A stretch of DNA of 64,000 nucleotides from CAVZRC01 sp963777695. GTDB lineage: Bacteria; Planctomycetota; Planctomycetia; Isosphaerales; Isosphaeraceae. Location of the stretch: the NCBI GenBank assembly GCA_963777695.1, contig CAVZRC010000004.1, forward strand, positions 4,030,001 to 4,094,000, in the 5' to 3' direction. Of the stretch, positions 52,620-61,259 are shown in pieces. Positions within the stretch are counted from its first letter, which is position 1. Each line of letters begins with the position of its first letter. The position numbers were made by a program, and so were the translations under genes. The notes beneath the pieces were generated by a model. The model worked only from the letters and a program-made list of their open reading frames with translations. It was not told the origin of the DNA and searched no databases.

Positions 52620-53913
52620 TCACTGGCCCGAGGCCATGAGCCGATGGTAGTTCGCCAGGCCGGCGTCGCCGCGCTTCTGATAATAATCGGCCAGAACGCG
52701 ATGGGTCTGGGCGTGATGTGGGTCGGAGCGGAGGATCTCTGTCGTCCACTTCAGGCCCTCGTTGACGTGCCCGTGCTCGAGCATCCATCGGGCGACTTCG
52801 AAGCGCGATTTCAGGTCGCCGGGATCCTGGAGGATATTGGATCGGAGCTGGACGATCCGGTCGTGCTCCTCGCGGAGGCGGGCGGCCCGCTCGTCCTCGG
52901 CATGGGCCCGGGCCGCCTCACCGGCGAGTTTCAGCGACTGGGCGAACGAATAGCGGATCTCGTGATCGAAAGGTTCGAGCTGGGTGAGGATCTCGAACCG
53001 TCGAGCCGCCCGGGCGAACTGGCCTGCGCCGGAGGTCGGCCTGGCCCAGCTCCTTCAGGGCCTCGGGCTGGCGCGGGTCGACGCGGAGGGCCTCTTCGAA
53101 GTACTTGGTGGCCCCTTCGAGGTCCCCGTTCTGGAAGGCGTTCCGGCCCAGGCCCACCAGGGCCCTGGCGTCCTTGGGGTTGCGGCGGAGATACTCGTGA
53201 TACTCCTGCTCGGCCTCGTCGAATCGCCGCTCGCGGCTGAGGAGTTCCGCCAGGGCGAATCGGGCCTTGTCCAGCGTCGGGTCCCGCTCCAGCGCCGCGA
53301 CATAGTTGCGAATCAGGATCGAGGGCGCGACGTCGGACCGGATGCCAACCTCGTTGCTCCACATGTAGGGCTGGGGATTCTCCGGGTCCAGGGTCCGCCA
53401 TCGCTCGATCGCCTCGGCGGCCTGCGGGAGCCGGTAGGTCGTCAGGTAGATCCGCGCCAGCTCCTTGACGGTCTCGATCATCGGCTCCTGCTTGCGTTCG
53501 AACGCCTCTTTCAGGAGCGGCTCGGCCTCGCCGAGCTTGCCGGCACGCGCCTGGTAGATCGCGGTCATCGGCCGGAGCTTCTCCCGATCGAAGCCGAGGC
53601 TCCCGGCCCGATCGATGGCCGCGATGACCTCCTCGGGCCGATCGTCGATCAGGGCTAGCCACGCCCGGTAATACTGGGCTTCGCCCGACTGGGGCCGCTT
53701 GCGGAGCCACCGCTCCAATAGCCCGCGCGCCTCGTCGAGGCGACGCGCCACGAGTGATCGCCGGACTGACTCCGACCGCCGGTACCCATCGTATGCAACA
53801 TAGGCCCGCGTGGCCGCCGCGACGGCCAGGGCCAGGGCCAGGACCGCCGCTCTCTTGTAGTGGCGCCTGACCCATGACGGGCGGCGGGTGGGTTGGTCGT
53901 CGGGTCTCTGCAT
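52620..53913 (-). CDS. Membrane-anchored TPR protein, copy 2
   Basis: About 431 codons with one frame break near 53025 (ADLRRR to the frame with RFEILTQLEPFDHEIRY). Start MQRPDDQP, anchor helix (HYKRAAVLALALAVAAA), then TPR units SGEAQYYRAWLALIDDRPEE, RIYLTTYRLPQAAEAIERW, ARALVGLGRNAFQNGDLEG and RQPEALKELGQADL. The end LADYYQKRGDAGLANYHRLMA equals that of copy 1. It lies 102 bases downstream of the heptaheme cytochrome gene on the same strand, so co-expression is possible. It also has its own conserved -10 element. Confidence 0.83.
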
Positions 53914-53958
53914 CGTTGATACCGGACGTGGCGGGAGTTCACGGTCTGACAGATTCCG

Positions 53959-53966
53959 AGCTTACC
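53959..53966 (-). promoter_or_regulatory. Extended -10 element shared by both TPR paralogues (copy 2)
   Basis: Minus-strand CTGGTAAGCTC ~45 bases before the start, matching copy 1. It lies just upstream of the TPR gene, past the cytochrome stop, so the TPR gene may be transcribed separately as well. Confidence 0.5.
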
Positions 53967-54015
53967 AGCAGCGGCCCGCCACCCGCCACTCATCACCCAG
54001 CTCCGGTCGGGCCTG

Positions 54016-55872
54016 TCACTTGCCGGCCGGGAGATGGACGCGGATATGGTGCTCGGTGAACCGGGTGCGTCGCGAGGGATCCTGGACCTTCGGCATGTGG
54101 CACGAGGTGCAATCGGCCGTCGCATTGATCGGGCAGACGGCGCCGTGATGGGCCGCCGGCGCCGGCCTGGCCCCGGCGGACGGCGCCGACGAGCCGTGAC
54201 AGACCAGGCATTTCACGTCGTAGTGGGATGGGTTGGTATCGAGGTCACGATGCGGGTCGTGGCAAGTGGCGCAGTGGATGGCGCCGTCGGTGGCGGTGAA
54301 GCATCGGCTGAACATCAGCGTGGTGGTCTGGACTCGGGTGAATTCCGGGTCGCTGGGCTCGACCGAGCTATTCGAGCCGTGGCACTCGTCGCACGACTGG
54401 AGGAGCTGGCGCGGCGGCGTGTGCTTTGTCCGGCCGATCGCCATCTCGGCGAATCCCGAGGCCACGGCCTTGTCGTGGTTGAGCCCCGGCCCGTGGCAAC
54501 GCTCGCAACCGATGCCGCGATCGAGCGCCTCGGGGCCGCGCGGGAGCGACGCGATCGGCTCGGCGGCGCGGAACCAGGTCGTATGGCAGTGGAGGCACTT
54601 CTGGAGGCCCCTGGTCCCGAGCCCCAGCCCGATGTACTCGCCCGGCTCGTGCGGCAGGTAGTTGATCCCCTTGGTCTCGCCCCAGGTCTGGTTGGTGCTG
54701 AAGTAGGAGACCCTCAGCTCGCGATCGATGCCGGTCGGCTCGTCCTTGCCGACCATGGTAATGCCGTGGCGGCCGGATCCGACGGCATATTCGATCACGG
54801 CGCGGACGGCCCGGTCCTTGTCGCGGCTCTCCAACTCGATGCGGTCGTCCGCCGACCTCCAGAATCGGTGGGTAATGCCCGGCGCCACCGGGTCGGGGAC
54901 CGGCTGCGAGGGGAGCGGGACGTCCTTCAGCCCGGCGCCGAGATAGAGTGTCTTGGCGTGCGCCGCTTCTTCCTGCTGAGCCCTGAAGATGCCGGCGTGG
55001 CAGGCGGCGCATCGGCGCGAGCCGATGTAGGGCGCGGGCTCGGGCGACGGCTTGTCCCCGGTGCCGAAGCCCGCGGCCATCGCGAGCATGGCGTCGGCTG
55101 CCTCGTGCCGGTCGAGTTGCAAGGCGGCCCGGCTGAGCAGCCAGGCCGCCTCGCGATCCGGACCGGAACCCTGACCCGGCGGTCGATCGGCCACGAGCGG
55201 GCGGAGCAAGTCTTCGGCCTCGGCCGCCCGGCCGGTCTCCATCAAGAGCCGGGCGACCAGTTTGATGGAGTCGGCGGTCGTCGTGACGGCCCGCATCACG
55301 GACCGATCGCGGAGCATCAATCGGTCCAGGAGGTCTTGCTCGTGGTCGGGATCGCCGGTAAATCGGGCCAGGCCGAGGACCAGGAGGCCCAGCGGCTGCC
55401 CGCCGCGGACCCCCCGCAGGAACTCGACCGTCTCGGACGCATCTCGGAGGGCCGCCTGTTCACGGCCGGCGGCCAGCTTCGCCTGGAGGCCCTCCAGGTC
55501 CCGGTTCGTCGGCCCATGCCTGGGATCGATCCGACGTGCCGCCTCCAGGGCCGCCCACCCCAGCACCCGGCGATCCCGCTCGAGAAGGATCGTGCCCAGC
55601 GCGGAGAAATCTTCGGCCTCGAAAGCACTTGCGACAAGACCTCGATAGGATGCCCACGCTACGTCCAACCGGCCGTCGCGGATCGCGGCGCAAGCGCCGT
55701 CGCGTCCCGTCCGGGTGCCTCGGGCATCGACTGCTGAGCCGTCCGATCTCCCGGCGCCCGGAATTCCCCTGTGCCGGACCTGCCAGAACGCGCCCGCGAT
55801 GCCCGCCAGGACCACGAAGGTCGCCCCGCCCCAGAGCACGATGCGCGATCGAACCAATGGTAACGCCCTCAT
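54016..55872 (-). CDS. Heptaheme c-type cytochrome with N-terminal helical repeats, set 2
   Basis: Intact, 618 residues. An N-terminal membrane anchor (IVLWGGATFVVLAGIAGAF, ~11-30) is followed by ~230 residues of TPR-like helices (RLDVAWASYRGLVASAFEAE, LGWAALEAARRIDPRHG, AEAEDLLRPLVADRPP). Seven CxxCH sites follow in the C-terminal half: CAACH, CLHCH, CERCH, CDECH, CATCH, CLVCH and CTSCH. The CERCHGPGLNHDKAV and CATCHDPH segments match the set 1 cytochrome's order. Periplasmic electron transfer is the likely role. It is the largest gene of set 2 apart from the sulfatase and is co-directional with the TPR gene. Confidence 0.9.
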   Translation of the reverse strand: MRALPLVRSRIVLWGGATFVVLAGIAGAFWQVRHRGIPGAGRSDGSAVDARGTRTGRDGACAAIRDGRLDVAWASYRGLVASAFEAEDFSALGTILLERDRRVLGWAALEAARRIDPRHGPTNRDLEGLQAKLAAGREQAALRDASETVEFLRGVRGGQPLGLLVLGLARFTGDPDHEQDLLDRLMLRDRSVMRAVTTTADSIKLVARLLMETGRAAEAEDLLRPLVADRPPGQGSGPDREAAWLLSRAALQLDRHEAADAMLAMAAGFGTGDKPSPEPAPYIGSRRCAACHAGIFRAQQEEAAHAKTLYLGAGLKDVPLPSQPVPDPVAPGITHRFWRSADDRIELESRDKDRAVRAVIEYAVGSGRHGITMVGKDEPTGIDRELRVSYFSTNQTWGETKGINYLPHEPGEYIGLGLGTRGLQKCLHCHTTWFRAAEPIASLPRGPEALDRGIGCERCHGPGLNHDKAVASGFAEMAIGRTKHTPPRQLLQSCDECHGSNSSVEPSDPEFTRVQTTTLMFSRCFTATDGAIHCATCHDPHRDLDTNPSHYDVKCLVCHGSSAPSAGARPAPAAHHGAVCPINATADCTSCHMPKVQDPSRRTRFTEHHIRVHLPAGK

Positions 55873-56159
55873 GGTCTCCGCCGATCATGGTCGATGGTCG
55901 CACCGGACGGCCGTCGAGCCGCACCGCTCACATCTCCCGCCGCGAGCGGGACCCCCGTATTCTATACCCTCTTCGGCGCGGATGGCGACATCTTCCGGCG
56001 CGACTCCCACGGGCCAGCCGGATGCTTCGCGCCGCCGACTCGGCCTCTTCAGCGTGGTACCAGCATTGCGTGATCAATTTCAAAGAGTTAGGATCGGCGA
56101 ATGCGATCCGTAGGCGGATCTCTCCTCTTCTCATCATGCTTGATCGCGGACATGATTCC

Positions 56160-56660
56160 ATGAATAAGACGCGGAAGTGGGTGACAGGATTGGCCATCGG
56201 TATACCGGTGGCGATGATCTTGGTCGCCAGGTACACCGACTTCTTCACGCCGACCGGCGCGCTTTATGGGCGGGTGACCTATAACGGAAAGCCCCTGGAT
56301 CGAGGATTCGTCCTGTTCTATCCGACGGACGAGAAATCGAACGACTGGGTGGTGGGGCCGATCGATAAGGAAGGCAATTATCGCATCGACTCGAAGTGGC
56401 GCCATAATACCAAGGAGATCCAATTTCGGATCTGCATCATCCCCCGGAAAGGGAAGCCCGCGGCTCACGTGGACGTGCCGCACGAAGGATCGGACTCGCG
56501 CGTCGTCCCGGTGCCGCTCAACTCCAAGGATTCGGACTCTCACCCGCTCGTGGCGCTCGACGTCGGGTTCCCGAATCGGTTTACTAATATCTCGACCTCG
56601 GGGCTCCAGATCACGCTCGGGCGCGAACCGGCCCGGATCGACATCGACATGAAGGATTGA
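56160..56660 (+). CDS. Membrane-anchored transthyretin-like small protein
   Basis: 166 residues from the ATG at 56160; an in-frame ATG at 56136 (MLDRGHDS) is an alternative. The N-terminal helix WVTGLAIGIPVAMILVARY has no lipobox Cys, so it is a membrane anchor rather than a lipoprotein signal. The domain begins TGALYGRVTYNGKPLDRGFV, then LFYPTDEKSNDWVVGPID and ITLGREPARIDIDMKD. It has the same GxVxYNGKPL pattern as the lipoproteins at 34941 and 48580 but no Lys-rich half. It is divergent from the cytochrome gene (286 bases) and convergent with the YTV gene. Confidence 0.75.
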   Translation: MNKTRKWVTGLAIGIPVAMILVARYTDFFTPTGALYGRVTYNGKPLDRGFVLFYPTDEKSNDWVVGPIDKEGNYRIDSKWRHNTKEIQFRICIIPRKGKPAAHVDVPHEGSDSRVVPVPLNSKDSDSHPLVALDVGFPNRFTNISTSGLQITLGREPARIDIDMKD

Positions 56661-56735
56661 GGACCGGTGCCGGCTTCATCGCCGATGATTCGACGGGGGC
56701 GGGCCTCCATGCCCGCCTTCTTTCGAAGCCTTCGA

Positions 56736-58289
56736 TCAATTGCAGGACAGGCAGGTCGGGACGACGACGGGGACCATCGTGCATTGCTGCACGGCGATCT
56801 GCCGCGGGACGACGCGGGCCACGCAACGATTCACCGTGACGGGGACCTGCTCGGCGACGCAGGTCGGCACCTGGCGACTGGCCGTCTCGGCGACCATCCG
56901 GCAGGTCGTCACCGGGATGCGCTCGGACCGCTGCTCCCTGACGTACTGGCAGGTGGTGACGGGGATCGACTCGACGCGCTCCTCGGCGACCATCTGGCAG
57001 GTGCGGACCTCATAAGGCTCGACGCGCTCCTCGGCGACCATCTGGCAGGTGGTGACGGGGATCGACTCGACGCGCTCCTCGGCGACCATCCGGCAGGTGC
57101 GGACCTCGTAGGGCTCCACGTGCTCCTCGCTGACCAACTGGCAGGTGGTGACGGGGATCGATTCGACGCGCTCCTCGGCGACCATCTGGCAGGTGCGGAC
57201 CTCATAAGGCTCGACGCGCTCCTCGGCGACCATCTGGCAGGTGGTGACGGGGATCGACTCGACGCGCTCCTCGGCGACCATCCGGCAGGTCTGGACGGGT
57301 ACCTGACGGACCATCGTCTCGCGGACGTAGCGGGTCTCGCTGACGTTACGGACCATCGGCCTCGACACGAAGACGCGCTGACTGACGGTCCGCGGCGGCA
57401 ACTGGACCGCGACCGTCGTGGTGACCTTCTTCTTATGAAGGCACGCGAAGAGCCCGCGAGGCGCGCAGCCGCAGTCCTCGACGGGCACCTTCACCTTGCG
57501 ATCGACGATCGGGCCGGGCACCGTCGTGTACTGGCGCTCATAGTAGCCGCATTCCTTCACCTCTTGGCGGCAGGTCGTCACCGGACGGCAGACCGTGTAC
57601 GACTGGTCGACCATCGCCGTCTCGTAGACCGGCCTCATGACCGTGTATCGCCGCTCCTGGCTCGACGTCTGATAGACCGGCTTCATGACGGTATACCGGC
57701 GCTCGCGGCGCTCGGTCTGGTAGACCGGCTTCATGACGGTGTATCGCCGCTCCTGATTGACCGTCTGATAGACCGGCTTCTGCACGGTATAGCGGCGCTC
57801 CATCCGCTGGGTCTGATAGACTGGCTTCATGACGGTATAGCGCCGCTCCTGGTTGACCGTCTGGTAGACCGGCTTTTGCACGGTATAGCGCCGCTCGCGG
57901 CGCTCGGTCTGGTAGACCGGCTTCATGACGGTGTATCGCCGCTCCCGATTGACCGTCTGGTAGACCGGCTTGGTCACAGTGTAGGGCCGGTCGACATAAC
58001 TGGTTTCCGTGACCGGCCTCATGACGGTGTAATTTTCCGTCCTGTAGGCCGTGCGATAGCGTGTCTCCATGACCGTCATCGGCTCGGTCTCGTAGACGGT
58101 CTCGTAGACGGTCCGATAGACGGTCTGCACCTGGGGGACCAGGCACTGACTCTCGACCACGGCCGGCTGCTGCGAGCAGCGATGGCAGGGCCCGCCGCCA
58201 TAGGTCGCCCAGGCCGGCTTGGAGGACCCCCCGAAGAATGCGACGACCGCACCGACGATCAGGCACATCCCTTTCTTAAACTTGAACAT
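56736..58289 (-). CDS. YTV-repeat, cysteine-rich cell-wall protein
   Basis: 517 residues from MFKFKKGM, with GAGGAG upstream. A short signal peptide (~5-28, ends AWA) is followed by YGGGPCHRC. Residues ~70-240 contain about ten copies of a 13-14 residue repeat, RYTVMKPVYQT and variants (YTVQKP, YTVCRP). This is the YTV domain known from the wall proteome of Rhodopirellula baltica. A middle part (KVPVEDCGCAPRGLFACLHKKK) leads to a second array with period ~16, ESIPVTTCQMVAEERV and EPYEVRTCQMVAEERV, alternating and with one Cys per unit. The Cys ladder suggests disulfide cross-linking. It is probably a structural envelope protein. The repeats are highly similar at DNA level too. Confidence 0.88.
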   Translation of the reverse strand: MFKFKKGMCLIVGAVVAFFGGSSKPAWATYGGGPCHRCSQQPAVVESQCLVPQVQTVYRTVYETVYETEPMTVMETRYRTAYRTENYTVMRPVTETSYVDRPYTVTKPVYQTVNRERRYTVMKPVYQTERRERRYTVQKPVYQTVNQERRYTVMKPVYQTQRMERRYTVQKPVYQTVNQERRYTVMKPVYQTERRERRYTVMKPVYQTSSQERRYTVMRPVYETAMVDQSYTVCRPVTTCRQEVKECGYYERQYTTVPGPIVDRKVKVPVEDCGCAPRGLFACLHKKKVTTTVAVQLPPRTVSQRVFVSRPMVRNVSETRYVRETMVRQVPVQTCRMVAEERVESIPVTTCQMVAEERVEPYEVRTCQMVAEERVESIPVTTCQLVSEEHVEPYEVRTCRMVAEERVESIPVTTCQMVAEERVEPYEVRTCQMVAEERVESIPVTTCQYVREQRSERIPVTTCRMVAETASRQVPTCVAEQVPVTVNRCVARVVPRQIAVQQCTMVPVVVPTCLSCN

Positions 58290-58443
58290 ACATAACTCCT
58301 CGGCGGATTCTCGGGCATCCTTGCCGCTCGAGTGGCTAGTGGCTCGTAGCTGGTGGCCGGTCATGCAGATTCCGCTCAAGGCCAGCTCGCCCGACAGCCG
58401 AATTAGACAAGTTGCGCCGCCACGATGATCGCACTTCGAATCG

Positions 58444-58449
58444 AGTATA
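58444..58449 (-). promoter_or_regulatory. Candidate extended -10 of the YTV gene
   Basis: Minus-strand TGTTATACT (TG-n-TATACT) about 155 bases before the YTV start, in an AT-richer patch. No good -35 is seen. Confidence 0.4.
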
Positions 58450-58582
58450 ACATGGGTGATTTGGCAAATTCGGGCGACAAGCCGGATTTACTCACGGGCG
58501 AGATCGCCCTGTGCCGATAACGACGAGTTGACCGTCGTCGCCGGCAATCCGACCTTAACAGGGCAAGAGTTGTGCCCTTCCT

Positions 58583-58612
58583 GGAGTGGGGAGTCGGGAA
58601 TGGGGAGCCAGG
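58583..58612. repeat. G-rich GGGGAGT-type tract
   Basis: GGAGTGGGGAGTCGGGAATGG and onward. The same kind of run begins the insert in the helicase gene at ~2404. It may be a dispersed repeat able to form G-quadruplexes. Confidence 0.45.
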
Positions 58613-58743
58613 AGCGAGGAAAAGACGGAGCGACCGCGGTTTACGTTTTTCCGGGCGACCTCAGTCGTCGTCGAGCCGAGGATACCTCTCATCAACATTG
58701 AACTTTTTACATGGTCGAAATGTGCCAGGCGGCCGGCCCCGCG

Positions 58744-59790
58744 CTACGGTTGATTCGTCAAGGCGCTCAAGGTTTCGAGGGCCTGGCTGCGGACGCTGAC
58801 CAGCCCGGACCGGGTGAGCTTCTCGAGCTCCGGCCGGAGGGACTTTGCCAGTTGGGGCGAGCCGTTGCGGACGGCATTCCGCAGGGCTTCGATGGCGCCG
58901 AGCTGGATGCCCTCGATCTTGTTCTGCTTCTCGGTGACGGATGGGATCTCGATGGCCTTGTCGAGGTCGGCGGGCGAGAGCATCTCGCGGAGGGTGGTCT
59001 CGGCGGCCGGGTCGCCGCGCCGGCCGAGGGCGACGGCGGCGTTGTAGCGGACGAACCGGTCTTCGTCCGATCCGATGCGATCGCGGAGGATCCGGACGGC
59101 ATCGGGACTGTCGAAGAAACCCAGGGCGTAGACCGACAACTGGCGGAGTTCCGGGCTGCTGTCGATGGCGGCCTCGCCGAGGGCCTTGATGGCGCGGGGG
59201 GCGTCGAGCTTGCCTTCGAGCCGGGCTGCCTGCTTGGCCAGGCTGCCCGCGGCCGCCATCCGGATCGTCAGGTCGAACTTCGGCTCCAGCGCCCGCGCCA
59301 GGGGGACGAGCGGGTCGACGACCTGGCCGTTCTGCGCCCGGGCCTCGAGCGTCTGGAATACGCCCAGGGTGTGCGCCACGTACTGCGCCAGCTTCGGGTC
59401 GTCGCGGAGCTTCGGGTCTTCGTAGTGGTCGAGTTCGCGGGAGAGCAGGTCGGTCAGTTCGCCGAGCAGCTTCGGGTCGGAGGCGATCGCCGGGTCGTTC
59501 TGGATCAGGCTGGCCAGCTCGAAGGCCGACCGCCAGTTGGCCGTCGGGAGCTGGAGCTGCCGGACATATTCCATGGCGTCGCGCTCGCCGCCGGCCAGCT
59601 TGCCGAACAGGAGCCAGACGATGATGACCACCAGGACCACCGCCGCCGGGATGACGAAGAGCTGGACCACGAACCCCGCCGACGGCGCCTCGACCGGCGG
59701 CAGGTCGGGCAAGGCCGGGGGCTTGTCGCGGTCGGCGGCGGGATCGGCGAAGAGGTCGCCGGAGGTATTGGGTATCGTCGGCTGGCTCAT
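58744..59790 (-). CDS. HEAT-repeat membrane-anchored protein
   Basis: Intact, 348 residues. An N-terminal Asp/Pro-rich cytoplasmic tail (GDLFADPAADRDKPPALP) precedes one membrane helix at ~41-62 (VVQLFVIPAAVVLVVIIVWL). HEAT-like repeats then follow: MAAAGSLAKQAARLEG, AIKALGEAAIDSSPELRQL, RFVRYNAAVALGRRGDPAAE and GAIEALRNAVRNGSPQLA. HEAT arrays bind protein partners. With the anchor at the N-terminus, the repeats may face outside the cytoplasm. It is divergent from the DUF5678-like operon. No catalytic motif is present and the partner is unknown. Confidence 0.82.
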   Translation of the reverse strand: MSQPTIPNTSGDLFADPAADRDKPPALPDLPPVEAPSAGFVVQLFVIPAAVVLVVIIVWLLFGKLAGGERDAMEYVRQLQLPTANWRSAFELASLIQNDPAIASDPKLLGELTDLLSRELDHYEDPKLRDDPKLAQYVAHTLGVFQTLEARAQNGQVVDPLVPLARALEPKFDLTIRMAAAGSLAKQAARLEGKLDAPRAIKALGEAAIDSSPELRQLSVYALGFFDSPDAVRILRDRIGSDEDRFVRYNAAVALGRRGDPAAETTLREMLSPADLDKAIEIPSVTEKQNKIEGIQLGAIEALRNAVRNGSPQLAKSLRPELEKLTRSGLVSVRSQALETLSALTNQP

Positions 59791-60042
59791 GGATCAGGGT
59801 GCTTCACCATCGGAATTCTCGGGCATGACATGACATCGGGCGGGATTCCGTTCGATCTCCCCTCCCGATCTTCCCGGTTCCAGTGTAGGGATTCCGACCG
59901 GTACGTCAAGCAAGCCGACGGCCCGCAGCCCGCGATGTGCTTCAACGCGCCGGCGGCCTGTCCGGCTGCGTGTGAAGGTCCTATGATGGAGAGGGATCCC
60001 AGCAACCCGATCCGTGCCCATTCACCATCCGGGGGGCAAACC
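59791..60042. other. Divergent gap between HEAT and DUF5678-like genes
   Basis: About 250 bases. No gene and no convincing promoter boxes were recognised. Confidence 0.4.
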
Positions 60043-60654
60043 ATGAGCATCAGCGAAACGACGGAGCAACCCGCACGGCCGGACGAGCCCGAGATCGACC
60101 CCTCGCTACTGGCGGACATGGACGTGCCGCCGATGATCCAGAAGGCGCTGGACCAGCATCGGCGCGACCTGCCCGAGCTGATGAAGACGCACTACAGGCA
60201 ACGGGTGATCTACCACGGCGACAAGCGGCTGGAATTCGGCCGGTCGCAAAGCAAGCTCTACCAGAAGTATCTCGCCCGCGGATACAGCATGGATGAGTTG
60301 ATGGTCCTCGGCGTTGAACCGATGATCGAGGATGAACCCGAACTCGACCCGCCGAATCCGCCCGACGAGCCGGCGCTGGAGATGTCCTCCATCGCGGACA
60401 CGGAGGTGCCACCGATGATCCAGAGGGCGCTGGACAAACATCGTCGGGACCTGCCCGAGTTGATGAAGACGCACGCCTATCAATGGGTGATTTACCATGG
60501 CGAGAAGCGGCTGGAATTCGGCCGGTCGCAACAGAAGCTCTACCAGAAGTATCTCGCCCGCGGTCTGACCATGGATGAGTTGGTCGTTTTCGGTGTCGAG
60601 CCGCAGTTACCCGATGAGGTTGAGCTCGACTCGAGCGAATGGGCCCACGTGTGA
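60043..60654 (+). CDS. Duplicated DUF5678-like domain protein
   Basis: 203 residues, starting MSISETTEQP. Two ~65-residue copies of the same domain are at ~28-93 and ~121-186. Both begin VPPMIQ, continue DLPELMKTH, then VIYHGDKRLEFGRSQ (or GEKRLEF) and end DELMVLGVEP or DELVVFGVEP. The pattern resembles small DUF5678-type domains, but I cannot verify that by search. An acidic Asp/Glu/Pro linker joins the copies, and the C-terminus is acidic too. It is cytoplasmic, with no signal. Its stop is three bases before the next GTG, so translation is coupled with the retropepsin-like gene. Role unknown; a regulatory or substrate-binding partner is plausible. Confidence 0.7.
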   Translation: MSISETTEQPARPDEPEIDPSLLADMDVPPMIQKALDQHRRDLPELMKTHYRQRVIYHGDKRLEFGRSQSKLYQKYLARGYSMDELMVLGVEPMIEDEPELDPPNPPDEPALEMSSIADTEVPPMIQRALDKHRRDLPELMKTHAYQWVIYHGEKRLEFGRSQQKLYQKYLARGLTMDELVVFGVEPQLPDEVELDSSEWAHV

Positions 60655-60657
60655 TCG

Positions 60658-61231
60658 GTGCTCTGTGATAGGACGCTCAATGTGACGACCATCCTGCGAG
60701 AGCTTCCCTACTTCGACGAGGGTTCTGTCGTCGTGGTTCGGAATCGAAAGGTGCCGATCAAGCCGCAACAGATCGTAGTTTGGGTGAGCCTGGCGGAGCC
60801 CGAGGAGAGGGAACTCGTGTCCGGCACGCCTCGTTTTCCCGCCATCCTGGATACCGGCTTCTCACATAACTTTGGTATCCAAGAGGAACACCTCATTGGA
60901 TGGGCGGGCCTCCAACCGGGGTATTTCCGGAAGCTCGGCTACGTCCGGGTCAACAAAGTCGCTGTTCCGCTCCATCGCGCTGGCATCTGGTTGCATCGGA
61001 ACCGAGCCGGAACCCGCGATGAGTCGAGGAACGACCAGCCTTTCAACTTGGAGATCAATCAAGGCATTGTCGTCTACCCGGCAGGCGCTTTCGAATGCTC
61101 CGCGCCTGCCGGTGCTGGGCCTTCGCGGGCTCAAATGGACTCGGCTCAAGCTCTCGGTCGATTCCGAGCGTTTCCGCGTCCGGCTCCGCACGCCGCGTCG
61201 GATCTGGTTCTTCGCCTCGAGCAAACGATAG
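60658..61231 (+). CDS. Retropepsin-like aspartic protease-type protein
   Basis: About 191 codons starting at GTG, with one frame break near 61085. The first frame has RFPAILDTGFSHNFGIQEEH; DTGFS fits the catalytic Asp-Thr-Gly of retroviral-type aspartic proteases, with hydrophobic residues before it. It continues LEINQGIVVYPAGA. The second frame supplies APRLPVLGLRGLKWTRLKL and ends RTPRRIWFFASSKR. A single DTG implies dimerisation, as in retropepsins. It lies three bases after the DUF5678-like gene in a two-gene operon and converges on the kinase/TPR gene. The substrate is unknown. The start could also be the GTG at 60682. Confidence 0.65.
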
Positions 61232-61259
61232 GCGAGCCAACTCGACCACGCGATGCGAG

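Larger units (their letters stand above)
58290..58743. other. Upstream region of the YTV gene
   Basis: About 450 bases with no supported gene. It holds the YTV leader and promoter candidate and, at 58583-58612, a G-rich tract. Confidence 0.5.

Noticed and set aside
56900..58000. Regular short repeats resembling a CRISPR array
   Set aside because: Repeats are in one protein frame (YTVMKPVYQT and CQMVAEERV units), have no unique spacers and no cas genes nearby. They are coding repeats of the YTV protein.
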